A stretch of 38,052 nt of DNA, taken from the NCBI RefSeq assembly GCF_000315625.1, contig NW_005434655.1, positions 489,172 through 527,223 on the forward strand. Direction: 5' to 3'. Below, in pieces: positions 1-9,597 of this stretch. The notes under the pieces are model-generated. The model was not told the DNA's origin. It did no database searches and worked only from the letters and a program-made list of their open reading frames with translations. Made by a program: the position numbers and the translations under genes. Within the stretch, counting starts at the first letter, position 1. Each line of letters starts with the position of its first letter. Origin of the DNA: Guillardia theta CCMP2712. Taxonomy: Eukaryota; Cryptophyceae; Pyrenomonadales; Geminigeraceae.

Positions 1-735
1 CAAGGTTGCATGGAGTTCGAGAAAGGATTCAAGAATCAAAAGACCAAGGTGTTACATGTCACTGCACTCCCGGTGCCTGACAAGCCGCGCAGAGAAGGAA
101 GATTGCGATGAAGATGCAGCAAGAAAAGCAGAAGAGGGAGAAGAGGGAGCGACAAAGGGTGTTGAGGGAGCAGGAGAGGCAGATGGTGATGCGATCGTGG
201 AGGAGCGGAGAGCTTGACACTCCTGTAGGAGGAGCAAAGGGAGAAGATGAGGCAGGAGGTTCTGTCGGAAAGGCTCTTGCAACTGGGTGCAGCGCTCTTG
301 GCTGGTTACTCCACCAACTGATCGATGTGGCAGACTACAAGGATCCACTCTTGACGCCGACCAACGACGTCAAAGATGAGCCGGTGGGCCAATGAGGCCT
401 TCAGGCAAGTTTGACGAGTTCGACAGGTGCACGAGACTGTCAAGTTCGATCATCAGGGCGGGTCGTCGACTATAGTAGAGGTCGAGAGCTTGGAGATCGA
501 CCCGATGGCGGTGACTGGAACCTTTCGTGCTGCCTCTTGTAATGGAAACGCCAGGCTAAGATGGCGATGCTCCAGAACCTCCCTCCCCTGCCCAACTCAA
601 GACACAAGTGACGAGACAGTCAACGAATTGACGCGTTCATTTGATGCCAGTGCAACAAAAATGCCTCACTGCAGCAGCACGAGCTCGTTGAGGGTGAAGA
701 CGAAGACGGTCGCATCACACGCGCACGTCTCATGA
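1..735 (+). CDS. 3' part of an unrecognised spliced gene (5' end outside the window)
   Basis: Exons read in one phase-0 frame at 1..48, 93..383 and 427 onward, joined by GT-AG introns of 44 nt (49..92) and 43 nt (384..426). The protein has a highly charged Lys/Gln/Glu/Arg stretch (about residues 17-45, coiled-coil or nuclear-type), then an acidic Gly-rich linker, a short hydrophobic patch (GCSALGWLLHQLIDV) and, after the second intron, a segment starting VHETVKFDHQGG. I do not recognise a family. The last exon stays open to a stop at 733-735, which overlaps the last codons of the convergent deubiquitinase gene. An alternative is that one or two more tiny introns lie between about 510 and 650 and shift the frame, so the 3' end is uncertain. 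The first two introns are well supported because they remove in-frame stops at exact GT/AG borders. Confidence 0.5.
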
Positions 736-2527
736 CTTGGAAGAACTCTTGGCTGCTGCCTTGCGAGCTTCCGCTTTTCGCTCCGCGGACTCGATGAGAG
801 GACCAAGCTTCTGCTTCTCTGCAAGACCCTGCAAAGCAAGAGAGTGTCAACGTGCAAAGCATTTGCTAGACAAGCATTCGACAACAAACTGACCTGAAGC
901 AAGTTCATGATAAAAGGAATGAAGTTATGTCGGCGACGAGCATTCTCTCTCGCGTATCGTTGAAATTTCTCATCCTCCATGTCCAGGAGCTGCAGCGTAA
1001 CCAAAAGTCAAGACAGAGAAACTTGAACTCGAGCTACCGACCTGACGCAGCTCTGACGCGCGATACTTGAAGCGGTTCAGCATGCTCTGCGCGCATCGGG
1101 AATCATGAGGAAAAGATTGTGAGGGGCGTGGGACGAACCTTCAGCTGCTCGACACTCTTGTCCGTCACGTCGACTGGCGCCTCCTTGCTATCATAGCCCT
1201 CCGTGTCGACGTCCTCCATCATGTCTTCCACCTCCTCTCCTGCAGTCAAAATGAGAACAATGCGGACGGGCGGCCAGTGGGCAACCGTGAGAGAGGAGCG
1301 CCGCACTGATGAGCTGAGAGTCCGTCTGCAGCTTGCATAGCTCTTGCATGTACATGTCCCTAGGAAGATTCAGTACGACCAAGAGGTACAAGGGATCCAG
1401 GACTTCTTGTTGGCGCAGACAGCCAAAAGATTAAAGCGGATCTCGTTGGAGGAATATTTCTCGATCCTATCCTGCAGGATGGGCCGCACCTGGCGTGCAA
1501 GGGTTGAATCAGAAGGAGCTTCTGTAATGACTCAGCAGACTTTCACCTGTTTCCACCACTGAGAAGTATCTGTGCAATCTCCCAACAAGATCGGTCCCTC
1601 TTGCAGACCATCCAGCTCCCAGAGTTTGCCACCGATGGGCATGTAAGCTGTGAAGTGATAGGCGTCTCCGTCTTTCCTTGACTTGTCCTCTTCCATTTCA
1701 AACGGTTCGGGTCTGAGCCACAGAAGTCAGCCACGAGCGACACAAGGGAGTCTGTAGAGACCTGGCGAAGCTGTTGTGGCAGCTTCTCATCATCTCACTG
1801 TTGCTCATCGCCTCGCCCTTGAGGTCAGGAGGGAAGTCAGCCGTGAAGGTCTTGAACTCCGTCAGCTCCTTGCCCAGGTTAATGCCCTCCGCGTTCATCA
1901 TGATGTTGAGCAGGGCTTGCGTGCCGCAGGCGTTGTGGATGACTTGCTTGGCGAAGTAGAGGTTGTGGTTTTGAACGCAAGTCGAGCTCGCACGATGCGT
2001 CGACGCCATGTCTTGCGTCCACTTGAACAAGAAGATCAAACCATAGATCGGAGCCAAGTTTGAAAACTCAGCATCTTCCATAGTCACAATCTCCTCCACC
2101 TGTGAGTCAAAGATGATATCATTTCGTCATGGCAAAATACCTTCACAGAGAATGTTGTCGACTACTTCTTAAATTAAATGGTTTGAGCTGTGCAAATCTC
2201 ATCCTACCTCCTGCATGCTCTTTTCCTTGTGCCTCATCACTTTGTACGAATACATTCCAACAACAACGTGCAGCAGTACATCTACCCTATACCACTGAGA
2301 CCGGAAGTGGGAAGCGATGATAGAGAGGAGGGACGTCGGAAATGGAAGAGGAAGCTATGAGTGATGAGGTGAGAGAAGATGGAGGTGGCAGGAGGGAGCA
2401 AGAGGCAGGGAGCTGAGAGGAGGAGGGAGAATGCGTCATCAACCTGGGTTCCTCGTATCCCGAAGTCTCTTGCAAGCGACGTGAACACCGCGGGGTCGCT
2501 CTCGATAGTCGACCATCCCTGCGTCAT
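730..2527 (-). CDS. UCHL5: Ubiquitin C-terminal hydrolase, UCH37/UCHL5 type (9 exons, complete)
   Basis: Peptidase C12 cysteine deubiquitinase; relatives bind the proteasome (via Rpn13) or INO80 through a C-terminal helical extension. Exons: 2444..2527, 1762..2099, 1547..1712, 1404..1489, 1286..1359, 1139..1239, 1042..1086, 894..989, 730..828. All phases agree and give 362 residues, against about 330 for animal UCHL5. The N-terminus ([17 protein letters not shown]) and GLIFLFKW are typical. The oxyanion Gln80 and nucleophile Cys86 lie in [13 protein letters not shown], His160 in AYHFTAY and Asp175 in [10 protein letters not shown], so the catalytic set is complete with the family's His-Asp spacing of 15. 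The C-terminal exons carry the UCH37-specific tail ([15 protein letters not shown], then Lys/Ala-rich). Introns are 44-65 nt except the first (344 nt). It is divergent from the zinc-finger frame at 2725 and convergent with the gene at 1..735. Confidence 0.95.
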
Positions 2528-2724
2528 TGAGCAACTCCCGCCGCTTTCCTGTATCCGGCCCTCATCCCCACTTTTATATTCGATCTGACAGACGGGCCAA
2601 CCCCTAGTGTGGGAATTAATTGGTACAAATATTTAGTTAAATACCCCGTCTTTCCCTATCGCGCCTCCGATGCAGTAGTGCGTTCGGGGCGCTATGGCGA
2701 GGAATTTGGGGGGTGCGGCATGCC

Positions 2725-2958
2725 ATGGCAGGGTGTCACGAGAAAATTCAAAACAGACTTTTGGCGGGCAAAGCAAAGTTGCCCCACACCATGGGCGGGC
2801 CGCGGCCGTCAGCGAAGAAAACATGCTCATCATGCCACAGACGAAGTGAGATGACCAGCGTTCGAAAGTGGCATGGTGTGCCTTTGTGCACAGCTTGTGT
2901 TGCAAGGTTGAAAAAACACAAGAATTTCAACGATCTTGAGCAGAGTTTGCTCAACTAA
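2725..2958 (+). CDS. Small GATA-like zinc-finger protein (candidate)
   Basis: The frame from ATG 2725 encodes 77 residues. It contains C-x2-C-x17-C-x2-C (CSSCHRR ... WHGVPLCTACVARLKK), including the Trp and the Gly-x-x-Leu-Cys seen in GATA-type fingers, followed by a basic tail as in that family. A variant is equally open: start at ATG 2694 and splice a 40-nt GT-AG intron (2780..2819), which changes the N-terminus but leaves the finger intact. GATA fingers usually sit in larger transcription factors, so this may be one exon of a longer gene or a very small regulator. It is head to head with the deubiquitinase gene, with about 200 bp between start codons, suggesting a shared promoter region. 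The zinc-ligand pattern is seen directly. The function is inference. Confidence 0.5.
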   Translation: MAGCHEKIQNRLLAGKAKLPHTMGGPRPSAKKTCSSCHRRSEMTSVRKWHGVPLCTACVARLKKHKNFNDLEQSLLN

Positions 2959-3069
2959 ATGTGATGATGCCTTGGTTTTTAAGCTGTTGAATTCTTGCAA
3001 TGTCATGGCCATGCAACTTTATCTGTGGAGTGTGAAGACGAGAATCTTCTAGCTTCAGCGACCCATTAA

Positions 3070-4560
3070 GTGGAGTCTTCGTTATGTATCCTAGTTGAAG
3101 TCCAAAACAAACTAAAGGTCCTCGGAGATGTCTATGGGCATACATCAGAAGGATTTTCGAGATGTTTTCTCCAGCACTATATGCAGGTTTTCGAAAAACA
3201 AGCATCTGGTAGATCACATGGAGGGACAAAGGCCGTGTATGAGCACTTGAATCGACTTCGTACACGTATTGGCAATATTCACAGGAAGAATCGAAACCTT
3301 CTTTCTCGAATCGAAGAATGGTCTACTGCTCACTTCGAGGATTTGCATTCATTGCAAACTATACACGATTACTTTGTGGAGTAAGTCTTAGATGTTGCTT
3401 TCTTTCCATGCCAGTGACCTGACGATCATTGTACAGGTATGCAAGAATGCGGGATGACACAAGTGAGAGTCTTCCAAACAAACATGCCAAGGCGAAATCC
3501 GATGGTGACGATTTGTCTTCATTGCCCATCACACCTCAGCGAGCAATTGTACACATTGATGTTGCCGAGATGAGAGAAATCAAACAGTTGGTTTTGCATT
3601 TACGACAGAACCAGGCCACATGGCAAGTTCAACAGGAGAAGACGCTATGATGCAATACGAGCAAGAGGCCCAGAGCGACCCTGAAAGAGATGTTATGCAG
3701 GCTTCAAATAGTTTGCAGACGGCACGGATATGAAGAAGTTCTTTCATTGGCCAACCACAATGAAGAGGGGGGGGAAACATTCACTCCTTGGGAGATGGAG
3801 CGAAGAATAGCTGATGGACTAAATGACTTTGATGAACACAAGATCCGATCCTGTCATCTCTCCAATTACTAAGAAGTTTTGTTGTTTTTCTCGCCGTGCA
3901 TCAATCACTTGCTGAAGAATGTAAGACATTCAATTGGATCAGGGAAGTTGCAGTCATCATCAAGGGAAGCAAAGACATGGCATAAAGCTTACAGCAATAT
4001 CGCAAAGAAGAATCCTGCATGGATGACTCAGATGGAAGTCGACGGGACCGCCGATCCACAATCGGTGAATATCATGCTGAAGATGTTCAGTGACAAGGCC
4101 ATCAGTCTACTGAAGGCAGAAGGGCATGAAGCAACAGCATGAATGGCAGAAAGTATGTCTAGCCTGCACAATGCATTCGATCAAAGAGAGCTGAAAGTTT
4201 CAGAGAGGATAATTCTCGTACAAGATGGTCGAAGATGCTTGTTGGAAGGCATCGACTGGACCAGTGTCAGCCACAAATATGTCAAAGGACTATCCTCTGT
4301 CACATTTTGAAGGGTTTATGGTTGCAATTGATACTCATTTGCAAGTACAACAGTATGTTAGGGATAAGAATCATGCGCTGGGTGATAGAGAGTATGACTT
4401 CAATTCACGAACTCTCTGTAGAGAATCTTTGGTCCTTGATCGGCCATCTGAACAAGAAGGATTTCTTGAGAAAATTCAATCAGGCTTGCACAGAGTTATG
4501 TAAAAACGTGGAGCCTGACCTGCCCTTTGTGTACGAGCATTCGAAAAAACGAGTTGTCCT
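3070..4560 (+). pseudogene. Frame-broken coding relic, probably a dead repeat-family gene
   Basis: Protein-like sequence runs along the + strand but changes frame repeatedly. Blocks: 3070..3382; then 3437..3650 joined through a normal-looking intron (donor GTAAGT at 3383, acceptor before 3437); a +1-type jump near 3640; 3690..3872; a jump into 3879..4142 with another frame in between; 4144..4312; and 4225..4560 with two more shifts. Conserved-looking stretches include NPAWMTQMEVDG, SVENLWSLIGHLNKKDF and a closing YEHSKKRV. I do not recognise the family. The number of shifts over 1.5 kb, in contrast to clean neighbouring genes, points to a pseudogene rather than missed introns. It abuts the truncated 3' end of a retroelement relic, so it may be transposon-derived (inference). 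Confidence 0.5.
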
Positions 4561-4602
4561 GGCCAGATCATCTCTGAGCCCTTTTAGGCGTAGGAACTCC
4601 TC

Positions 4603-4627
4603 CATGCTACATGCTACATGCTACATG
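4603..4627. repeat. Short 7-bp tandem repeat (CATGCTA, 3 copies plus CATG)
   Basis: Three and a half copies of CATGCTA lie exactly where the + strand relic ends and the minus-strand reverse-transcriptase remnant begins. This could be a replication or insertion scar at the junction. Confidence 0.7.
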
Positions 4628-5292
4628 TAGCTCTGGGTTACAGAACTCAAGAACCGGAGAGCCCTCACAAATGCCTGCTTCAACTGGTCTGATGGCTCCT
4701 GACACCCCTTGACCCACACGAACTTGACATTCTGTTTCAAGAGATTCGTCAAAGGTATCGCCAATTCAGCGAATTTAGGAATGAAGCGTCGATAGTAGTT
4801 GCCTACTCCAAGCCAGGAATTGACTTCCTTCACGGTGATTAGTAGGAGGCCTCGCCATGATAGCATCCACTTTCGGCTTTTCACGGTGTGCGGATTCAAA
4901 ATTCTTCAATGCGGAATCCCAAGAACTGACATGTCGACTTCTTATCTGACGGTCGTGCTCCTCTGATATTGCCAACTGAAATGGATGCCACGTTGTCCAT
5001 TTAAGAAAAGTCGGGTGTGTCCTCCAGTCCCTGCAATGCAGACTCCAGAAAGCGCTGGAACTGTGAGGCCGAGTCGTCCAGCCCAAACAGTAGACGTGTG
5101 AATTGAAACTTGCCGAGCTTGCCGCACAAAGGCTGCCCCGGTGATAGGGCGAGAGCTCACCTGTAGCTCGACCTGCCAACATGAGCGTGAGAGGTCCATG
5201 CTAGATATGAAGACTCTGATTTGCTCCTCTGGAACGGATGAGACTTTGACCATATCTCTCTGAAGCATGTAGGATAAAGCCTGGGCCTGCAA
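4621..5292 (-). pseudogene. Reverse transcriptase remnant
   Basis: Three overlapping frames together resemble a gypsy-type RT. FISSMDLSRSCWQVELQV matches the 'fsslDL.sgYwQi.v' region and is followed by FVRQA and a frame change (4942..5292). A further frame (4775..5182) has palm and thumb-like sequence ending with KVDAIMARPP. The frame at 4621..4899 has GVGNYYRRFIPKFAELAIPL and LLKQNVKFVW, the conserved 'F.GlvnYYRrFIpnfaelaaPL' connection motif. The YxDD/FxDD catalytic motif cannot be found in any continuous frame. Confidence 0.85.
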
Positions 5293-5410
5293 ATCCCCTT
5301 CAAGTGCGATTCAGTGGAATCGGGTAAGGCTTGCTCTGAACGGGTTGACCTCCTTCATGCAGTTCGATTTTAATTTTGAACTCCCGATTGAGTTTCGCTC
5401 CCACTTGGGG

Positions 5411-5506
5411 ACCTCCACGGGGACCTCCACGGGGACCTCCACGGGGACCTCCACGGGGACCTCCACGGGGACTTCCACGGGGACCTCCACGGGGACCTCC
5501 ACGGGG
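5411..5506. repeat. 12-bp minisatellite, 8 tandem units (ACCTCCACGGGG)
   Basis: Eight head-to-tail 12-mers, perfect except one C-to-T in the sixth unit. On the minus strand, in the retroelement's direction, it encodes a Val-Glu-Val-Pro repeat between protease and RT. On the plus strand it would encode Thr-Ser-Thr-Gly. Its unit number is probably variable between strains. Confidence 0.95.
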
Positions 5507-5660
5507 ACCTGCACCAGCCCTTTCAACCAGAACCTAGCATATACCTTCTAGTCTCCCATCCAGATCGTGACATCACTATCATGGAGCCACGAAGACGAAA
5601 TAATATCAGTATGTTGTAAGGATATGACATAAAACCTCGCCCTGCTTTGGAAACGCGGCC

Positions 5661-5972
5661 CTAGTGCGTCAATGTCACCACTCCCTTGGATATCTCCAGT
5701 CTCACGAACCCGATTAGCCATCTCCACTGCCACGATCTCGTCCGCAGTCCAAGTCTTGTGTGTTGATCGGCGACAAGACCCATCTGTCGAGCCACTCTCT
5801 CATCGATGAAGTTCTCGTCCGCCCCTGTGTCCAGCAACGCACGCAGCGCTGGTTGTTTAACGCCCTTCAGGTAGAGGCACAGGTGAGGAAGAGGGGGGGA
5901 GTAAAATGTCGTCGCCTGGGGTCCCCCCTTCGCTAGGCGACGGTTCTCATGGAAATGTACATTCTTCGACAA
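5661..5972 (-). pseudogene. Retropepsin-type aspartic protease remnant
   Basis: The frame holds LLDTGADENFIDERVARQMG, which carries the DTGA catalytic loop and the following 'nFid..la..lgl' pattern of retroviral-type aspartic proteases in LTR elements. The active-site Asp is present. It sits between the gag-like and RT remnants as expected for a gag-PR-RT polyprotein, but it is not joined in frame to either. Confidence 0.8.
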
Positions 5973-6099
5973 CCTGGGACACTTGGATCGTACACGCCTC
6001 AGAAGTTCCCAAACGATTCCTTCCTACGATACCTTATCCGGGGAGCAGGCGACCATACGATACGTCACTGCTGAGTGTTATCTCTGGAACAAGTTGGCC

Positions 6100-6762
6100 A
6101 CCACCGACTCCTTGGTCCCTTGCTTCATGTCCCGAAGCAGGGTCATCAGCTTGATCGGAAAGTCCGGTGACATCCATGTTTTCTTATCCCCAAGAAGTAA
6201 TTCAATTCGTAACGTATTCACCCATGAGGCCTTTGGCGGAGTTGATCCACTGCTCCTTTGGGATAGACTGCGAACTCAATTGAAACTCAAGTGACGCCAG
6301 CCAGGTAACGACCGAGAATTCCACTTCCCTCTTGCCAATTCCACTTTCCTTGTTCCACTTCCCATTTGAAAGCTTCGTAACGATAGCGGAGGATAAGAAA
6401 CCGTATGATAAGAATCGAATTTGATAGGCATCGTTGTAACTTCCGGCGACGTGCATCACCCGACTCACTTCTACATCGCCACCATGATCGGATCGCAGTC
6501 CGTGTTGTCGTCTTGTGCATGGCATCAGTGACCTCCTCTTCACAAATGCCGGGCAGCCCCGCGGAGTCACCCGACAGGCAGGGGACGCGAGCGAGCTTGT
6601 CCCATCCGTATCTCTATCCTTCCGCGAGCTCCTGCCTCTCGCCCTGGGTGTCGCTCTCTCCCGGTCTTCTTCCGAGGCTTCATCCCCATCGGGTGATCGC
6701 CCTTCCCTGCCCATCGGCTCCTCTAGTAGCCTGGACCCCTGTCGGGTTCTCATACGCGGCAT
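6100..6762 (-). pseudogene. Gag-like remnant
   Basis: Frames upstream of the protease encode an Arg/Ser/Asp-rich N-terminal part (start RTRQGSR), then WLASLEFQLSSQSIPKEQW and, after an in-frame stop, a stretch with LLRDMKQGTKESVVANLFQR that resembles the 'l.Q...eSv..y...F' motif of retrotransposon gag. The identification rests mostly on position and this weak motif. The N-terminal half is inside the inverted-repeat arm (beyond 6454). Confidence 0.45.
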
Positions 6763-7037
6763 TTATTCATGTTGCGACCCACGGCAATACAAACTGCACA
6801 ACTGAGGTCCGACCTGTCCTCTACCATCCCATAGATCATCAACCCGCAGGGTTGCGATGCCATGCGGCTAAGATCGAAGACATGACGAAAAGAAGGCTGA
6901 GCATGACATTGAGTTTGAAGCTCCCCTTGGAGTCGAGCTCATCCCTCTGGCCGGCGGTGAGCTGCCTCGGACTGTGTCGGCCGCATCGGCTCGATGCTTG
7001 ATGGCCACGGCGTCACCTTTGAGCTAGTTGGTTTGCC

Positions 7038-9222
7038 TTAGTTCTTTGTCGCCTGGTTGTCTGGGTTGATGATGGCACTGTCTCCGGCTTCTCGTGCAGT
7101 ACGTGGAGCTTTTAGCTTTGCAGATGGAACGTAGCACAGGTACACAGGTATCTCTGCCGAGTCACAAACCATCAGGCCACAATCACGCGCATCAGTAAAG
7201 AACTGGGTCGCTACGCGACCAGCATCGTCAAACTGCTCTCGGGTGCCATTGAAGAGTATACCCATGGCTGCGAGCCTGGCATCCTTTCCTAGTATGTCAG
7301 CTTTGGCATTGAATGCTATGGACATATTGTAGATGACATGGAAGAGCTTCCTTGGGTCTTCGCAGAACTCAAAGTATATGTACTCTCCTCTCTGGATGTT
7401 GACGTCGGAGAAGGCTTGTTGGCATGTCCCAACCCGGTATATATCTCTCTCCGGGTCTTGAATGACATCCTTGAACAATGTCCCGAGACGCAGGTTATCC
7501 TCTTTGAAGGTAAGACACAATCCCAACCTCAGCACATCCCCGGCTTTGTATTGCCGCGCCTGCTCCGGTCCAAACAGTAGGTACTTTGTCACTTGTTGCT
7601 CTTTGTTGTACTCAGAGATCCTGGACAACTATGTATTAGCATTGGACTAGCAAGCGCCAGCACCAATAAGATGTTCGCAGACCTGGAGTTCGTGCCATGC
7701 TTATCGCTGCTTTCGGCTTGCTTGAGCTCGGCTATGGAAGGTTTGTGTTGTGTGCTTGCCTGGCTCATGATGATACTGTCTCCGGCCGTACGTGCAGTAC
7801 GTGGAGCTTTTAGCTTTGCAGATGGAACGTAGCACAGGTACACAGGTATCTCTGCCGAGTTATAAAACATCAGGCCACAATCACGCACATCAGTAAAGAA
7901 CTGGGTCGCTACGCGACCAGCATCGTCAAACTGCTCTCGGGTGCCATTGAAGAGTATACCCATGGCTGCGAGCCTGGCATCCTTTCCTAGTATGTCAGCT
8001 TTGGCATTGAATGCTATGGACATATTGTAGATGACATGGAAGAGCTTCCTTGGGTCTTCGCAGAACTCAAAGTATATGTACTCTCCTCTCTGGATGTTGA
8101 CGTCGGAGAAGGCTTGTTGGCATGTCCCAACCCGGTATATATCTCTCTCTGGGTCTTGAATGACATCCTTGAAGAATGTCCCGAGACGCAGGTTATCCTC
8201 TTTGAAGGTAAGACACATTCCCAACCTCAGCACATCCCCGGCTTTGTATTGCCGCGCCTGCTCCGGTCCAAACAGTAGGTACTTTGTCACTTGTTGCTCT
8301 TTGTTGTACTCAGAGATCCTGGACAACTATGTATTAGCATTGGACTAGCAAGCGCCAGCACCAATAAGATGTTCGCAGACCTGGAGTTCGTGCCATGCTT
8401 ATCGCTGCTTTCGGCTTGCTTGAGCTCGGCTATGGAAGGTTTGTGTTGTGTGCTTGCCTGGCTCATGATGATACTGTCTCCGGCCGTACGTGCAGTACGT
8501 GGAGCTTTTAGCTTTGCAGATGGAACGTAGCACAGGTACACAGGTATCTCTGCCGAGTTATAAAACATCAGGCCACAATCACGCACATCAGTAAAGTGCT
8601 TTGGCGCTACGCGACCAGCATCGTCAAACTGCTCTCGGGTGCCATTGAAGAGTATACCCATGGCTGCGAGCCTGGCATCCCTTGGTAATATCTCAGGATT
8701 GCAACTGAACACTGCGCACATATTGTAGATGACATGGAAGAGCTTCCTTGGGTCTTCGCAGAACTCAAAGTATATGTACTCTCCTCTCTGGATGTTGACG
8801 TCGGAGAAGGCTTGTTGGCATGTCCCAACCCGGTATATATCTCTCTCCGGGTCTTGAATGAGATCCTTGAACAATGTCCCGAGACGCAGGTTATCCTCTT
8901 TGAAGGTAAGACACAATCCCAACCTCAGCGAATCCCCGGCTTTGTACTGCCGCAACTCCGGTCCTCTCTTTTGGCACATTTTCATTGGTTGTTGATACGC
9001 CCTAGCACTAGCAAGCGCCAGCATCAATAAGTTGTTCGCGGACCAGGAGTTCCTGAGCGAAGGGGTCAGATCCTGTCGCGCCGCCCATCCCCTCGTACCT
9101 CTGCCATGCCATGTTTCTGCGGAACGGATCCTCGACCGGCTTGTACCAAAAGAGGAGAGGAGGGGCGAGGAAAAAAAGAAAGAAGCGCGGGAAACCTTGT
9201 TGCGATAAGCGTTGGTTTGCAT
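7038..9222 (-). CDS. Unrecognised modular protein, three-module copy
   Basis: Exons 8381..9222, 7683..8318 and 7038..7620 are joined by two identical 62-nt introns (8319..8380, 7621..7682). Each is spliced in phase 2, restoring ...TNSR-ISEYNKEQQ... and giving about 686 residues. Each module of about 212 residues contains QYKAGDxLRLGLCLTFKE, RDIYRVGTCQQAFSDVN, GEYIYFEFCEDPRKLFHV, AAMGILFNGTREQFDDAG and IPVYLCYVP. I recognise no domain. It looks like a globular alpha/beta repeat without membrane segments. The introns carry TGCTAATAC, a yeast-like branch point. The N-terminus is uncertain: a further 42-nt (or 76-nt) intron may start at the homologous site near 9052, and a second open frame containing MAWQRYEGMGG could be the true first exon. 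It is divergent from its two-module sister across a shared core. Confidence 0.7.
7060..9000 (-). repeat. Three direct 698-bp exon-plus-intron modules
   Basis: Equivalent points recur every 698 bp (for example the MEELPW-antisense block at 7338, 8036 and 8734). Each module is a 636-nt exon plus a 62-nt intron. The two inner copies are nearly identical. The 5'-most module differs in a central patch (about 8590..8720) and at its upstream end. Confidence 0.9.
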
Positions 9223-9597
9223 TTACCCGCGTTGTTTGATTTAGAGACTGTAGGTGGGTAGGATTTCAAATATGAGGCGGAGGTTTGGCACATTTCGATT
9301 GGATTTCACGCTCGCCGCAACGTTCTTGCAGCTTTCAACTCGATATTGGCATGAGTGATCCCCACCCCACCCTACACCACCCCCTGCATCTTGCAGACAA
9401 ACCCACCCCTACTTACATCTCTTAAACCTGGGGTATCAACTGGAGCCTCGGCGAAACAGCAGTTGCTTTAAACTGGCTGCCAAAACGTTCCATACCAGCA
9501 GGCGGCGAGCGTGAAATCCAATCGAGATGTGCCAAACCCTCCCCTCATTTTTCAAATCCTACCCACCTACAGTCTCTAAATCAAACCGCGCGGGTAA
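9223..9597. promoter_or_regulatory. Divergent promoter region at the centre of the inverted repeat
   Basis: This region lies between the two divergent start codons. Its outer parts (9223..9318 and 9502..9597) are inverted copies, so both genes have the same proximal upstream DNA. The middle 183 bp (9319..9501) is unique, with a C-rich tract (CCCCACCCCACCC). No TATA box stands out. A promoter role is inferred from position. Confidence 0.5.

Larger units (their letters stand above)
4621..6762 (-). mobile_element. Degenerate Ty3/gypsy-type LTR retrotransposon (gag-PR-RT remnants)
   Basis: Reading from high to low coordinates, the order is gag-like (6762 to about 6100), aspartic protease (5972..5661), a Val-Glu-Val-Pro repeat linker (5526..5400), reverse transcriptase (5292..4775) and the RT connection segment (4899..4621). 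This is the order of Ty3/gypsy pol. Frameshifts and stops interrupt every part. RNase H and integrase are absent: coding similarity stops at 4621. No pair of LTRs was recognised by eye. The 5' end of the gag-like frame lies inside the left arm of the large inverted repeat, and a matching fragment lies in the right arm (about 11400..11646), so part of the element was duplicated with the repeat. It is non-functional as it stands. Confidence 0.8.
6454..9318 (+). repeat. Left arm of a large inverted repeat (about 2.9 kb)
   Basis: The reverse complement of this segment matches 9502..11646 almost base for base. The left arm is longer by one extra 698-bp module and by a gap of about 22 nt near 6660..6685. 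The arm starts at CATCACCCGACTCACTTC and ends at TTCACGCTCGCCGC. It contains the three-module gene, its 3' flank and the 5' portion of the retroelement gag-like sequence. Confidence 0.95.

Noticed and set aside
5411-5506. Possible CRISPR-like array
   Set aside because: The repeats are contiguous 12-mers without spacers, so this is a minisatellite.
5345-5551. Plus-strand Thr-Ser-Thr-Gly repeat protein
   Set aside because: It is the opposite strand of the retroelement minisatellite, and its flanks do not look coding.
6405-7001. Plus-strand frame of 198 codons in the left arm
   Set aside because: It runs antisense to the gag-like remnant and the 3' flank of the modular gene. It is Ser/Pro/Leu-rich, and its counterpart in the right arm is broken differently.
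7338-7580. Repeated 80-codon plus-strand frames starting MEELPW in each module
   Set aside because: They recur only because the module recurs. They are the reverse strand of the better-supported spliced frame.
9066-9293. Alternative start frame MCQTSASYLK in the left arm (and its copy at 9527)
   Set aside because: It is open in both arms only because the arms are copies. It does not lead into the module frame through a consistent splice site.
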